This document shows, piece after piece, positions 48,127-58,559 of a DNA stretch of 64,000 nucleotides. Below the pieces are notes generated by a model. The model did no database searches. It saw nothing but the letters and a program-made list of their open reading frames with translations, and had not been told where the DNA came from. A program made the translations under genes and the position numbers. Position 1 is the first letter of the stretch; each line of letters starts with the position of its first letter. This DNA is from Lasioglossum baleicum (taxonomy: Eukaryota > Arthropoda > Insecta > Hymenoptera > Halictidae). The stretch spans positions 16,093,461 through 16,157,460 of the forward strand of contig NC_134933.1 in the NCBI RefSeq assembly GCF_051020765.1, read 5' to 3'.

Positions 48127-48665
48127 CATATATTTAATATAGTTTTAAAAAATTGTGGTTAGAAATTTGGACATACGTATCCTTGTTGTCGTATATTTGA
48201 TATACTTTTAAAAAATTAGTAAAAAATTTGGATACACGGTGTCCTTTTCGTAGTATATTTGATATACATAGTTTTAAAAAGTTGGATATACATACGTATC
48301 CTTGTTGTCGTATATTTGATATAGTTTTAAATAATTGGTTAAAAATTTGGATATATATCCTTGTTGTCATATATTTAACACTAAACCTACCGAGCCTTAA
48401 AAGTACAATAACTGGTACACATGTTCCCTTATAAAAATGAAAAGATTGATTTTATTTACACTTTGTGCGGTATTTCAATAAATAATAAAAATGATTTCAT
48501 AAGTCATAGTTGATATTAATAGACATTAATAGTAGATTTCATAAGGAATTATTGAATTGTAAAATAAAAAATCTCGAACCGGTCGTCTTGACCGGTGATG
48601 GTAGGTTTAACGTTAATATAGTTTGAAAAAATTGGTTAAAAAGGATATACGTATTCTTGTTATCT
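48127..48665. repeat. ~60-bp tandem array, split by a MITE
   Basis: Unit: GTATATTTGATATAGTTTTA, then AAATTGGTTAAAAATTTGGA, then TATACGTATCCTTGTTGTC. Four units cover 48127-48378; a fifth (ATATAGTTTGAAAAAATTGG ... TATTCTTGTTATC) lies at 48613-48665, after the family B element. Non-coding. Confidence 0.88.
48375..48616. mobile_element. piggyBac-type MITE, family B (intact copy 2)
   Basis: 234 bp between two TTAA sites (48375-48378 and 48613-48616). Left end CACTAAACCTACCGAGCC, right end GGTAGGTTTAACG, with the palindromic ACCGGTCGTCTTGACCGGT next to the right end. Inverted relative to the copies at 40615 and 56658. No transposase; it would need an enzyme supplied elsewhere. Confidence 0.9.
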
Positions 48666-48929
48666 CTATCAAGTTTCGAACTAATAGCCCGATTAAACAT
48701 CAACAGTATTCAAAAACATAAATAAAGCTGGTACTATAAATTTCCATCTGACAGCGTGTTCCTCCCTTGGCCAATTATCGTGCAGCGTCGCTGACTCTGT
48801 TAGGGTTGTTTCAATGACCGATCGTAGCCGATAAATATTACACAAGCCACCTACCATGAGTCCACTTTCACCGGTCGATAGAAGAAAAACGATTTCCCCG
48901 AAATCAATTCTCGACGCAAGGATCAGGAT

Positions 48930-49260
48930 CGCCTCGGATTCATTCACCGTTCCGTAGGATCGGTGATCTCGTGGATCGTAGCGCGATCGAGCATGGCACG
49001 AGCCGGCGCGGCGCGGCACGGCGGATGACGGACGTGGCGGGTGTTTGCCGATTGTTCTGTGAAGCGCGCGCGGAATTTTCGCGTGTTGCAGCGGTCGCGG
49101 ACGCCGCACGAGTGTCGGCGTCGTTCCTCGGTTCAACGGAACGACGATGCGACGCTCGTGCTCTCGTGTACGCGATATTCCGCTCGGCGTCTGCGCCCAA
49201 AGACGTCGGCGTCGTGTCGCGACGCGTGCCACTTCTGTTTGGATTCACAGAAACACACTT
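48930..49260. other. CpG-rich patch, unassigned
   Basis: About 300 bp rich in CG dinucleotides (GCGCGCGG, CGGACGCCGCACGAG), in contrast to AT-rich DNA on both sides. Long open frames exist on both strands here, as expected from the composition. It could be a promoter or first exon of a gene outside the recognised set. No motif identifies it. Confidence 0.3.
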
Positions 49261-49310
49261 CCTCGTGACCGCCAGATCGCGCATAATTACCATCCCCATT
49301 CATGGTGATA

Positions 49311-49489
49311 GATTGCGGATTCTTATGCAACACAGAAATTGTCTTTATCAATTGCAAGGAACTGGTACCCGGCAGAAAATTCTTTGTTTCTTTAGTTAAT
49401 TCTTCAAAAGCTCTGAACAATATGTATGCTGATACTCTTTCAAATTGCGCCTACCCATTCCTGCCATGAATGCAAGAAGATCCGCTGTC
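49311..49489. mobile_element. GACTGCGGAT-family MITE (copy 7)
   Basis: Left end TA-GATTGCGGATTCTTATGC, right end GAATGCAAGAAGATCCGCTG then TC. The interior has AACTGGTACCCGGCAGAAAA and GCGCCTACCCATTCCTGCCA. 179 bp. Confidence 0.8.
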
Positions 49490-50309
49490 AATTGATTATT
49501 TATTTTCTCATCTCATTGGTTTCTTTCCATTATGTCCATCCGACACCGAGGGAAATTACACTAGCGTTAGGTATCCATCTTTCCAACATATTGGTTTTTT
49601 AGACTGCTGATTACTTTGATTCCAACGGACAAATTTAATTATACCAGAGCTAATTGTTTCTCGAGTTAATGGTATTGATCCTTTGCGATCGCGTCAACTA
49701 GAGACAAAGGGACTGTAATTACAGCAACGTTAATTATTTCTCCTTCCATTCTATTGATCTTTTACCATCGTGTCAATTTGTCACCAAAGGACAGCACAAG
49801 CACCACGAGTTTCGGTACTATGAACGTCGTTTTACTGTTCTGGTAATCGGTTTTGTGATCATCGTCGTTCCATCGTGAGGCTGTTTCGGCTTCGACAAAC
49901 GAAACTTTTCTCATCTTCGGTTTGGGGTCATGGATATAGCTTTTTTTCTCTCGATTCTTCGTGAGAAGATACGGCTTGCTGGGACAGTAACTCGGTGTGG
50001 AGGAGATTATTCGGGATTTTTATGGGAGACCGTCGCCTACGATCTTTTTCTTTCTTTTTCCTCTTTTTTTAAATCGCCTGACACGTTTTTTTCCCTGAGG
50101 GACGTGACAAATGGCTCTGAGGGTCTAAGGGCGCAAGGACGAAGGGCTGTCGTAGGATATTAACCTCTTCAAGGATACTGGCGCACGCACATTCAATTTT
50201 CGACGATAAATCTACACGTGGACGATTTTAATTTTTCCAACGCATTTACAATTGCTATCAGTTTTCATCTTGTGCAGTCGATGTACGTTTAAATTCCATT
50301 AAGGACGAC
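49490..50309. other. Intergenic DNA
   Basis: No gene or repeat recognised; a pyrimidine-rich run occurs at about 50040-50075. Confidence 0.4.
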
Positions 50310-50466
50310 AAGATAAAAATTGTTTGCATCAGTTGCAAGAAATAGGAGCCAAATAGAAAATTTGTTCTTCCTTTAATAATTTGAATGTAATTATATTCTT
50401 TTAATCAGCCTATTGGTTTAAATCGCACCTACTTAGTTTTGTCATAAATGCATAAAATTCGCAGTC
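50310..50466. mobile_element. GACTGCGGAT-family MITE (copy 8, left end lost)
   Basis: Right end TCATAAATGCATAAAATTCG then CAGTC. The interior AATAGGAGCCAAATAGAAAA and CGCACCTACTTAGTTTTG match other copies. Confidence 0.72.
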
Positions 50467-50649
50467 TGCTAATTACAAAGATATTTGAATTGTCTAATTT
50501 GTCTCTAGAAAATTAGAGAGATTAACAGTGTGGAGGAAAGGTAGACCGTTTTCGCGAATCCATCCATCGCGGTTTGTTCTATTAATTCAAGACGATCACT
50601 CACGTTTATTTAAATCGGACATGCATATATACATATTCCAGTCATAGGA

Positions 50650-50950
50650 GGATGTTCTCGAGTTTATTTGAAGTAACTTTTTCCTTTGCGAAAATGTTCT
50701 CCACGGCTTGGTCCAAGAGTTATTAACGAAAAACCGTTGACCAATGAGAACGCGGCAACAGCGGACGGATTCCGGCTCGGCCAATGACAACGTCGCCGTG
50801 ATGGAATCCGTCCGCTGTAACCGCGTCCTGTTTGGTCCGTGTTTTTCGTTAATAACTCCTGAACAAAACTGCGGAGAACATTTTTGCAAAAGAAGAAATT
50901 GCTTCAAATGTCTTCAGGAATCGAAACATTTTTTGGACACCCTGTATAGA
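50650..50950. mobile_element. Family H foldback element (~140 bp arms)
   Basis: Arms include GAAAATGTTCTCCACGGC / GCGGAGAACATTTTTGC, GAGTTATTAACGAAAAAC / GTTTTTCGTTAATAACTC and CAGCGGACGGATTCC / GGAATCCGTCCGCTG; the spacer is about 30 bp, centred near 50797. It closes with GGACACCCTGTAT, similar to the CAGGGTG ends of other insect elements. The two opposite open frames here resemble each other only because the DNA is a palindrome. Confidence 0.85.
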
Positions 50951-51649
50951 ACGTACCATCGATTAACCCCATAATTTCACTAACTTGATATCCTCATTAT
51001 CGGAACTGGCATGAAGAGAAACGGTGAAGATCGAACATTTATTTATTACTCGAACAACCTCATCTTCGATAGATTCCTCCGCGAGTTCTACTGTAAATTG
51101 AAACCTTCTTCGATTTTCAGCTTAACAAGCCTACATCTCTAGAGACCGTCGCAATGTAAAGCGTTCGCGAACTGAAACATTTATTTCGAAATTCTCGAGC
51201 TGGACTCTCTCAATTGCCTTCCGAACTAAAGAGCTTTAAAGAGACTCGTGTCTCCGTGTCTTCTTCGAAGCCGATTGAGGGATCGAAACGGAAGGTAATC
51301 GAATCGCGATCGACAGTCTTATTCATTTCAAGCACTGGTACATAGTACATACATATAGCAGTCTGAATCGTCGTATTACGACATCAAATTCTAAATTTAT
51401 TGTTTCTGTTAATGACAATCTTTTCTGTCCTTCTTCATTCTGTATTGAATTCGCAACTCGTTCCGTTCCATTAATTAATTATAGGATTCTTCTGGTGAGG
51501 TTTCAATGTATAGCTTCATTAAGAATACAATTTTCTTGATCCTATTCCTTTTTATCCATTTTTCGTTCGTTCGTACTAGACAATTTTTATTTTCCATTAT
51601 GTCCATTTTATAATGCTGTTCACAGCCTATTCTTTTATTCTATGTATAT

Positions 51650-51750
51650 TGTTGCGGAGGCTTCGATCCCGTCTTGCCGGACAACACATTGCAATTATAA
51701 ACACAGAACTAACACTTCTTTATTCTCTATCAAACGGACAATGTCTAATA
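51650..51750 (-). mobile_element. LTR fragment (3' LTR end, interrupted)
   Basis: TGTTGCGGAGGCTTCG, then CCCGTCTTGCCGGA and CAATTATAAACACAGAAC, matches 53840-53942 at about 93% by eye. The match stops at 51750, where CAGGGTGACAAG begins, so another element or deletion interrupts it. The flank ATAT (51646-51649) equals the bases after the other LTR at 54136-54139. Confidence 0.75.
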
Positions 51751-52440
51751 CAGGGTGACAAGAAATAACGGAGTTAAACATTTCTTATTATAATTCTGCC
51801 AAATCGACGAATTTTGAAAAACCAAATGATAACAACCATAACATATAGACCTTTTTAGTATTCATATATTTAAGAAGTTTCGAAGTGGCCACCCTTTGAG
51901 CCGATTCAGAGGCTCATACGTGTTTTGAAATTTTCGGCGATGGGCCGCAGCTCTTCTGGCGTCATTGGGTCCCACACCCGGCGCAGAGATTTTTTCAGCG
52001 ACTCGAAACTTTTGTGCGGAGGGACTTCCTGAAATGGAAATTGTATCCATTTCCGGAGAAAACCTACCTATTCGGGGTGGGTACAGATGCCCCCTTAAAA
52101 TCAATGGGTTCGAATCAGAGGAAGATTCCTACCTGATAACATGGCGGAGAAGTGTATTTTAGGAAGTGGATTTCTCCAGAAACACGCGTGGTAGGCTCGA
52201 CTATTCGGCGAGAAACCTATAAATAGCTGAGAAGGAGGAGGTCAGCTTTATTGGCCAGGAAAAGCGAAATAAGGTGGATACGGCCTTATTTGCGAAAAGG
52301 GAAGAGGAGACTCCAGTAGCGGAAGAGAAGACTCCGGCAGCGGAAGAGCAAGAGGAGATTGCAGTCCCACCTGTGCCAAAGCATTTATAAGACAAGATTT
52401 CCAGCGATGCGGCACGGCCCCAACCCCGCCACGGAAGACA

Positions 52441-52587
52441 GCATTTGCGGAAGTAACACGTGAGTTCCAGGATGTGTTCGCGGAAAATCCTGAACATGTT
52501 GGAAACTGTGACATTCTCCAACATAGGATTGATGCGGGAGATTGTACACCAATTAAACAGGCACCGCGACGTCTCCCTTTTCACCAA
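52441..52587 (+). pseudogene. Retrotransposon pol fragment, opposite strand
   Basis: The frame reads AFAEVTREFQDVFAENPEHV and continues HRIDAGDCTPIKQAPRRLP, the stretch that precedes the reverse-transcriptase core in Ty3/gypsy-type pol. Stops occur just upstream and no RT catalytic motif follows. It runs on the plus strand whereas the neighbouring gag and LTRs are on the minus strand, so the element is rearranged or a second element is joined here. Confidence 0.65.
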
Positions 52588-52594
52588 CGACCTG

Positions 52595-53810
52595 TTCTTT
52601 TCCCGAACGTATTTGTCTCCAAAAGATTGACGCTCGAACTTTTATTATCGTGGCTTTTTCTCCATCGATGAATCCCTCGATGGCCGTACAATATTTCTTC
52701 GAGTAAGTCTTCAGCGCGACGGGAGTAGAAGTTAGATAAAGTTGCAGTCTCCCCCTCTACTGCGACTTCTTTGCGTTTCCTATCTTCTTCTTTGCTTGCG
52801 TCTTCGGGCAGTCCTTCTGGAAGTGTCCAGTCTGCCGACAAGTCCAACACACTCTGGGTCAATCTTCCCGTTCAGTGTCGGTCCTCGAATTTTGGTTCAC
52901 GAAACTCGTCTTCCGCACACGGCTCCGTCCGGTCTTCTCTCGTATCCTCGGACACCGTAACTCCGTCCAGGAAAGTGTTGTTCTGGGAAATAGTGAGGTT
53001 TGTTGCGATTATTTTGGCTTCTGTATTGAGTTTCAGCGATAGTGAGGCTGCAAGTTTATCTCTACTTTCGAGAGGGCATTCGCCAAATGCAGCTTGAGCA
53101 AGCTGAAGATCGATTCTCCTTTCCGTTGTCTGTAATTCTGAAATATTACATAGCTTAAATTTTGAAAGTGTTTGTGGTTCCATAACGGAACTCCAGTGCC
53201 GAAACAATCGCCTGGAAATCATTCTGCTTATCCACAGAAAGAGAGGTCAACACTCCTCGAACGGGGCCCTCCAAAGATGCAACCAAGGCCAAAGCTTTCC
53301 TCGGTTCATCCCATCCATTCGCGCGGGCTATCGTGTCAAACTGAATTCGATACTCTTCCCACGAAGATTTACCATCGAATCTAGGCGGTTCCACGGCGTA
53401 TCCCAACTCCGAAACACCAGGAAACACACCAACCATATCGCGCAGAGGTATCTGCTGCGAAGGTGGGAGGACCGGAACCGTGGACCCGTTAGAAACAGAT
53501 ATACAATTTACATTTTGAGGTTCACGGGTCTCGATAGAGTTAATTAACTGCGGCTGTACAAGCGCGTGCAGATTTTGCGTGAGCACCTGACACTGAGCCC
53601 CCAGGATCCCGAACCGTTTTTCTAGGACAGCTTGAGCGGCCCTGTTTGCTGCTTCTCTCTCTCTTCAAACCTGGCCCACTCCTCTTCCCATCTCCGTACC
53701 GAGATTTTCTGCTGCTCTTGAAACTGCCCCGAAATGTTCCTCTGGGACCTTCGAACAGCGTTTGCAACATCATCGCATCTGCTCCCGAAGTGGATGCCGT
53801 TGCGGTGCGA
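52595..53810 (-). pseudogene. Decayed retrotransposon gag with zinc knuckle
   Basis: On the minus strand a capsid-like stretch (PPRFDGKSSWEEYRIQFDTI, then ANGWDEPRKALALVASLEGP) lies at about 53200-53410, and a CCHC zinc knuckle (C-W-T-C-R-Q-T-G-H-F-Q-K-D-C, spacing CX2CX4HX4C) at 52849-52808. These pieces lie in different frames with stops between, so the gene is broken. This is the gag order expected downstream of the LTR and primer-binding site at 53819-54135. Resembles Ty3/gypsy-type gag. Confidence 0.8.
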
Positions 53811-53818
53811 TCGTCCGC

Positions 53819-53838
53819 AATCCCAACTTCTGACACCA
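53819..53838 (-). other. Retrotransposon primer-binding site, tRNA-Leu type
   Basis: On the minus strand, one base inside the LTR end, TGGTGTCAGAAGTTGGGATT is complementary to a tRNA 3' end (AATCCCACTTCTGACA plus CCA, as in tRNA-Leu), with one extra T. Position and match support minus-strand transcription of the element. Confidence 0.75.
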
Positions 53839-53839
53839 G

Positions 53840-54135
53840 TGTTGCGGAGGCTTCGGCCCCGTCTTGCCGGAGAACACGTTGCAATTATAAACACAGAACA
53901 ATAACACTTCTCTATTCTCTTTCAAACGGACAATGTCTAATAACGGTGCAATGGATGACGCGTGCTCTCGCTTCAACGACTCGAGAAGATCTGTCGTGCT
54001 TTTTCTTGTCAACAGCAACCTCGTCGTCCGGATACCACAATATTGATCCGACAGGATCCAACCTTCTCTCCCGATCACTACGATATCTTCAGAATATCAC
54101 AGGGGGAGGCAACTTCATCACAAGCCGTCGTAACA
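53840..54135 (-). mobile_element. 5' LTR of a decayed LTR retrotransposon (~295 bp)
   Basis: Read on the minus strand it would start TGTTACGACGGC and end CCTCCGCAACA, the TG...CA form of an LTR. The first 100 bp (plus coordinates) repeat at 51650-51750. The outer edge at 54135 is inferred from the TG/CA rule and a matching ATAT on both sides of the element; four AT bases could match by chance. Confidence 0.6.
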
Positions 54136-55223
54136 ATATCTACGCTTACCTTGATATTGGAAAATTAACTTCAATATAGCATTTTAGCTAGAAAAGAGCA
54201 TGTTATTTTAATGAGCATTTTAGCTAGAATATTCTGCTTCAATTTATAAGAAATTATTAGCTTTCTCATTTAGTTGGTTCACGTCCAATGGGCAAGAGAA
54301 TATGATGTACAGCTTAATTGTGCATCTAATTTTAAATTCTCAACCACCGTGTACCTTTGGATTCTTGGATCAAAAACAAGCTCGGTCTCATTCTCGGATT
54401 ACCTCATCTCTGCAACTTTTCCTCCATATTTAATTACAACCACGCGACGGGGGTGTATGTAATTAGACGGGCGTGTTTTCCTCGGCGTCGTAAACAGCTC
54501 GAATTAATGTCCGAGCCATACCTCATCCATGATGCAACACCTCCATATACATATTTCAACGGGCATTATGAAAATTTCCCCGAGAATCGCGTGTGTCTAA
54601 CCAAGATCGAATCGATCATAGAAACCTCGTTTCGACGATCGTCGTCGTCGTTGTCGTCGTCTATGCGTGTATATTGCGGTTTTTTTTCTAGTTACCAGTG
54701 GACTACAGGTCTAGACAGTTCGAACGAAGACGCACGCGAGGTTCACTGTCCTGTGAACGCTTGGCCGACGACAGGTGACACGATCGATTCGCGGAATTTA
54801 CCACCTGCCTTCCAAGAACCATGGTCTTCCCCGAGAAAGAACCACCATTTTCCCTCATCGATCATCGTTGCTGATAGCTAGCAGCAATATTCTCTAGCCC
54901 CTGATCCGTGCGGTGCACGCCTACCGATAGTTAAGCTCGAGCGCGCATCAATCTTCCGAGGTTCAATTATCGTAAGCCGAATTTACATCGTTTCGCGTCG
55001 GGTGATTATCGCGGATGAGCCAGCCTTCACACAATGAACGCGAATGATGCAACTTTCAAAAGCCCGAAGACAATGTTTCTCGATGAATTATCCACGATGA
55101 ACGAGATGAATGCGATGAATCCATTCATTCCGTTTAGTTCGACGTTGTAGATTAGCTGCGAGGCTGTACCCGATTTTCTTGCGTCTCCGTTCCTGTTGCA
55201 ATCTTGGTAATAGTGCATTATCT
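54136..55223. other. Intergenic DNA
   Basis: A short CGT/GTC trinucleotide run lies at about 54636-54663. The open frame 54357-54881 has no recognisable motif; its serine-rich part is the microsatellite. No gene supported. Confidence 0.4.
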
Positions 55224-55263
55224 GACTGCGGATTTTATGTATTTACGATGAAAATAAATAGGT
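55224..55263. mobile_element. GACTGCGGAT-family MITE, left-end fragment
   Basis: TGACTGCGGATTTTATGTAT then TTACGATGAAAATAAATAGG, directly preceding the full copy at 55312. Only the left 40 bp remain. Confidence 0.6.
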
Positions 55264-55311
55264 CAAATACAAGTATTAATATTTATTTTACGATTTACTA
55301 TATTATTATTA

Positions 55312-55509
55312 GACTGCGGATTTTATGCATTTATGACAAAAATGGACACGTACAATTTAAAGCAGTGGACATGTTAAAAATATTTAAGGACATCAATGCA
55401 TTAGTTTCAGCATAATAGAATAATTAAAAGAAGAATACAATTTTTATTTGGCTCCTGTGTCGTGCTATCAATGCGAATATTTTTTTATTTTGCATAAAGA
55501 TCCGCAGGC
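55312..55509. mobile_element. GACTGCGGAT-family MITE (copy 9, intact)
   Basis: 198 bp flanked by TA on both sides. Left GACTGCGGATTTTATGCATT, then TATGACAAAAATGG; right TTTATTTTGCATAAAGATCC then GCAGGC. The most complete copy and the best reference for the family. A partly matching stretch (55610-55690) follows, and another left end lies at 56202. Confidence 0.88.
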
Positions 55510-56657
55510 TAATTATTATAATTAAACGTGACAAACTCTCCTTGTCGTTTTCAGGAGGTAAAACATTTTAATCGCTTTTAGTGGTTGGTAGGTAATATTG
55601 TTAGGATGATTAAAGGAAGAGACACATTTTCATTTAGCTTGTGCTTCTTACAATTGATTTGGACAATTTTTATGCTCCATAAAAATCTAATAATGTTTCT
55701 TTAACGTGATTTCTTTCACTAATTCGTAAATTACGGAGGAGTTGAATCGAAGGAACCAGATTATCTTCCAAAGCAATCGCTTCACATCATGTCCTTGTTC
55801 GCCACTTATTTTCATAAATTGAGACAAATAGAAGATCCTTAGGTTCTTCTAGAGAGGTACTTTCCGCAGTCTCTAAAATCGGCACACCATTCCAAAGACA
55901 GAGTAGGCAACCTAATGAAGATGGAGTGGCTGAAGGTCTCGAATCTCCGGAGGCCATAGTGCACCCTGTACTACGAGTGGAACGGTCACGAGGCTGAGAC
56001 AATTAGACCTGTCGCTGCCGCAGACAGTGTTCTCGAATAACCCAATTCTGTGAAGGATCCGCAACCGTATCCTTCCTCTGTACAGAGTCGATCAGGATAT
56101 ACCGTCCGGAACGTGTTCTTCTTCCCGTGGGAAACGACTCGGTTCCTGCTGCGATCCGGAAGTGGACATGCTATTGTTCTCACGAGTTTTATTTACCACT
56201 AGACTACGGATTTTTATGAGAAGTATAAGTGATTAATCGCAGAAGACAGGACAGTTAACCCTTCGAGGATGACGTTAGTACACCATACCGAGTCTGACGA
56301 ATATTTAAAAATCGATTACAGGTGCTAAACTCTTATTATAAACTTTCATACTTTATCATTTCTCACTTTACACTTGCATATATTTTCTTATATTTTCTAC
56401 AACTATGTTCAAAGTCTAAATCACCAACTAAGTAGAACTATATTTTTTCTTTTTAATACTCTTGGCAAGCCGAAAATAACATAACAGTATTGTTGAATTT
56501 TTTAAATATATCACTGCTTCGTATTGGACTGCTCATTATTGTCATAAACAAGTATTTAATCTGCTCATTGTTGTGCAGTTCAAGGTACATATTGTACAAT
56601 GGTATTCTGCGTCGATTCTTGGAAGCAGAAGTTACATAAAAATTCACATTTCATCCC
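55510..56657. other. Intergenic DNA with MITE fragments
   Basis: Apart from GACTGCGGAT fragments (55610-55690 and 56202-56230), I see no gene, RNA or repeat array. Confidence 0.4.
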
Positions 56658-56862
56658 TTAACACTAAACCTACTATCACCGGTCAAAATGACCGGTTCCA
56701 GATTTTTTATTTTTTACGATTACTGATATAATAAAAATAATTTCATAAGAAATGATTGTATAGATATCTTTAGTAGAGCACATATTATAATAGAAACTGC
56801 ACAAAGTCTGAATAAAATCAATCTTGTCATTTTTATAAGGGAACATATACATAATAGGTTTT
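56658..56862. mobile_element. piggyBac-type MITE, family B (copy 3, right end lost)
   Basis: Starts TTAA-CACTAAACCTACT with the palindrome ACCGGTCAAAATGACCGGT; about 85% identical to 40615-40836 down to TTTTTATAAGGGAACATAT, after which the match stops. Confidence 0.8.
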
Positions 56863-58559
56863 CTACGTAGAAATGTACATTGAAAGCAACATAACAATTT
56901 GACTGTTCACAAAGTTTCACGATCCGACTCACAAAGGAATGAACTCGGTCAAAGACAGATTGCTAACAGTATCCCACAAGTAGTTATTTAATTAGGTCTA
57001 ACAAAATTCCTCGATAAAGTCACAGCAGAACGATTCAAGATCTATTATTGGGAAGTTGAGGCCTGGCCTCAAAAAGGGAGCAACGAGATATCTGATCTCG
57101 TTAGGGGTGGTCGAACCGCCGCGCTACACCGCGTTGCACCGGGAAAAGCAAAGTCAATTAGCACGATAATTCGGTCCCGGAGGGAAGAGGCGTCGCAGTC
57201 GAAGCGTGCTGATCGGGCTCGCCGAGGCGTGACCCGGGGTTCAGGCTCGGTCAGCAGATGCCGTCGACGTCGAAGAGGAGAAGTCGCGATGGAAAAACAA
57301 CAGGCGACCGGACACCTAGTTCAATCGAGGATTGGTGATCTAATATTTGTTCAGCCCCCACTCCGGAAAACTTGAAATTTAGACGAGCATTCGTCTATGA
57401 CCATTAAAGTATTTGCCGAGCGTTCAGAATGATCGAAGAATGCTACTCAATTTTTCTATTGCAGTTGACCTTGACTGACCTAGAATGATCTCTATAATAG
57501 GTCATCGTATTCGTTCTGTAACACTGTACCAGAATGTACATAAAAAAAACCATACCCTTCTATTTAAACAAAAACAGAATTGACCTTCGTACATCCTTGA
57601 CCTCTCCACCTATAAAAAAATTAGTAGCATCAGGTTACGAGCGTCTCGAAAACCAAGTAAGTTCGATGTGATGCATTTTCTTCGATCATAAAAAGAAAGT
57701 GAGTTATTGGGGTGATCTGTTTATAACGCCCTACCCTGTATAAGAGAGTTCTCTATAAATAAAAATAATAAATTTAAACATTTCAATTTTTTGTGAATTA
57801 TGTCACAGGTAGCATCCCTAAGAGAATTTTGGAAATTTTCCATTAGGCCACTTTTCATGTATGTTTTTATTAGTCTGAGGTGTAGATACACCCCTATACG
57901 TAGAGTCAAGGTTAAATGAGCACGAATTTGTCTAAGTGGAGACCGATCGAGCATTCGTTCATTTGGACTAAACGAGACTACATGATATTTAAACGTAGGC
58001 GAGCCTAGACGAACCAAGGTGAGCGCAGGCAAACGTGGGCGGATGAAAAAACACGCGATTTCTCCGTGTTGTTCGGTGCGTGTTGGAAAAGGTAATGGGA
58101 AACGCAGCTGGGACCTGGGAACAATAGGGAACTTTGTCGAGCATGCTCCGCAGCTTTGTTTGTTTATCGCGTCTGTTGCAACTTCGTCGTCCTCGAGCTT
58201 AATGAAAGCTGCACGGGTTGTTTCGGCGATCTCCTATCACACCACACGGCGGTCAATTTTCTCGAAAACGTTGACGAAAGTGACACAGCTCGTTGGTTCC
58301 GATGCTTTATTGCGTTTGCCGTGGCTGCTTGCCTTTGCAGCCACAGCAGCTTCATCGAGAATGCAAAATACTTGATTTTATTACAGGCGTTTGTGCTGCA
58401 ATTCGGTTGAAAAGAGTATGAAACACATCTCGAATTTCCATCTGGCTTACAATATTTGCAATATTGTTAATATATTCACAGAAACACTTTGCATCTTTAT
58501 TAACCTCTTGTTGCATATGTACATATAAGTAGAGTGTAGATCTTTAAGGGAGTCTTTTT
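56863..58559. other. Intergenic DNA with CpG-rich patch and hairpins
   Basis: Three adjacent short hairpins lie at 57055-57125 (TTGAGGCCTGGCCTCAA, ACGAGATATCTGATCTCGT, GGTGGTCGAACCGCC), followed by a CpG-rich 57110-57290 stretch. A GTGTAGATACACCCC hairpin repeat at about 57850-57910 recurs in reverse at 60590-60640. No coding sequence recognised. Confidence 0.45.

Noticed and set aside
48693..49232. 179-codon minus-strand open frame
   Set aside because: Lies in a CpG-rich patch where stop codons are rare by composition; arginine-rich with no domain. A plus-strand frame of similar length overlaps it.
50596..50974. Two opposite open frames sharing protein similarity (QRTDS ... ESVRC)
   Set aside because: The resemblance is a consequence of the DNA palindrome (family H element), not of related genes.
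53646..54179. 177-codon plus-strand open frame over the LTR
   Set aside because: Antisense to the LTR, primer-binding site and gag start of the minus-strand retrotransposon; no motif of its own.
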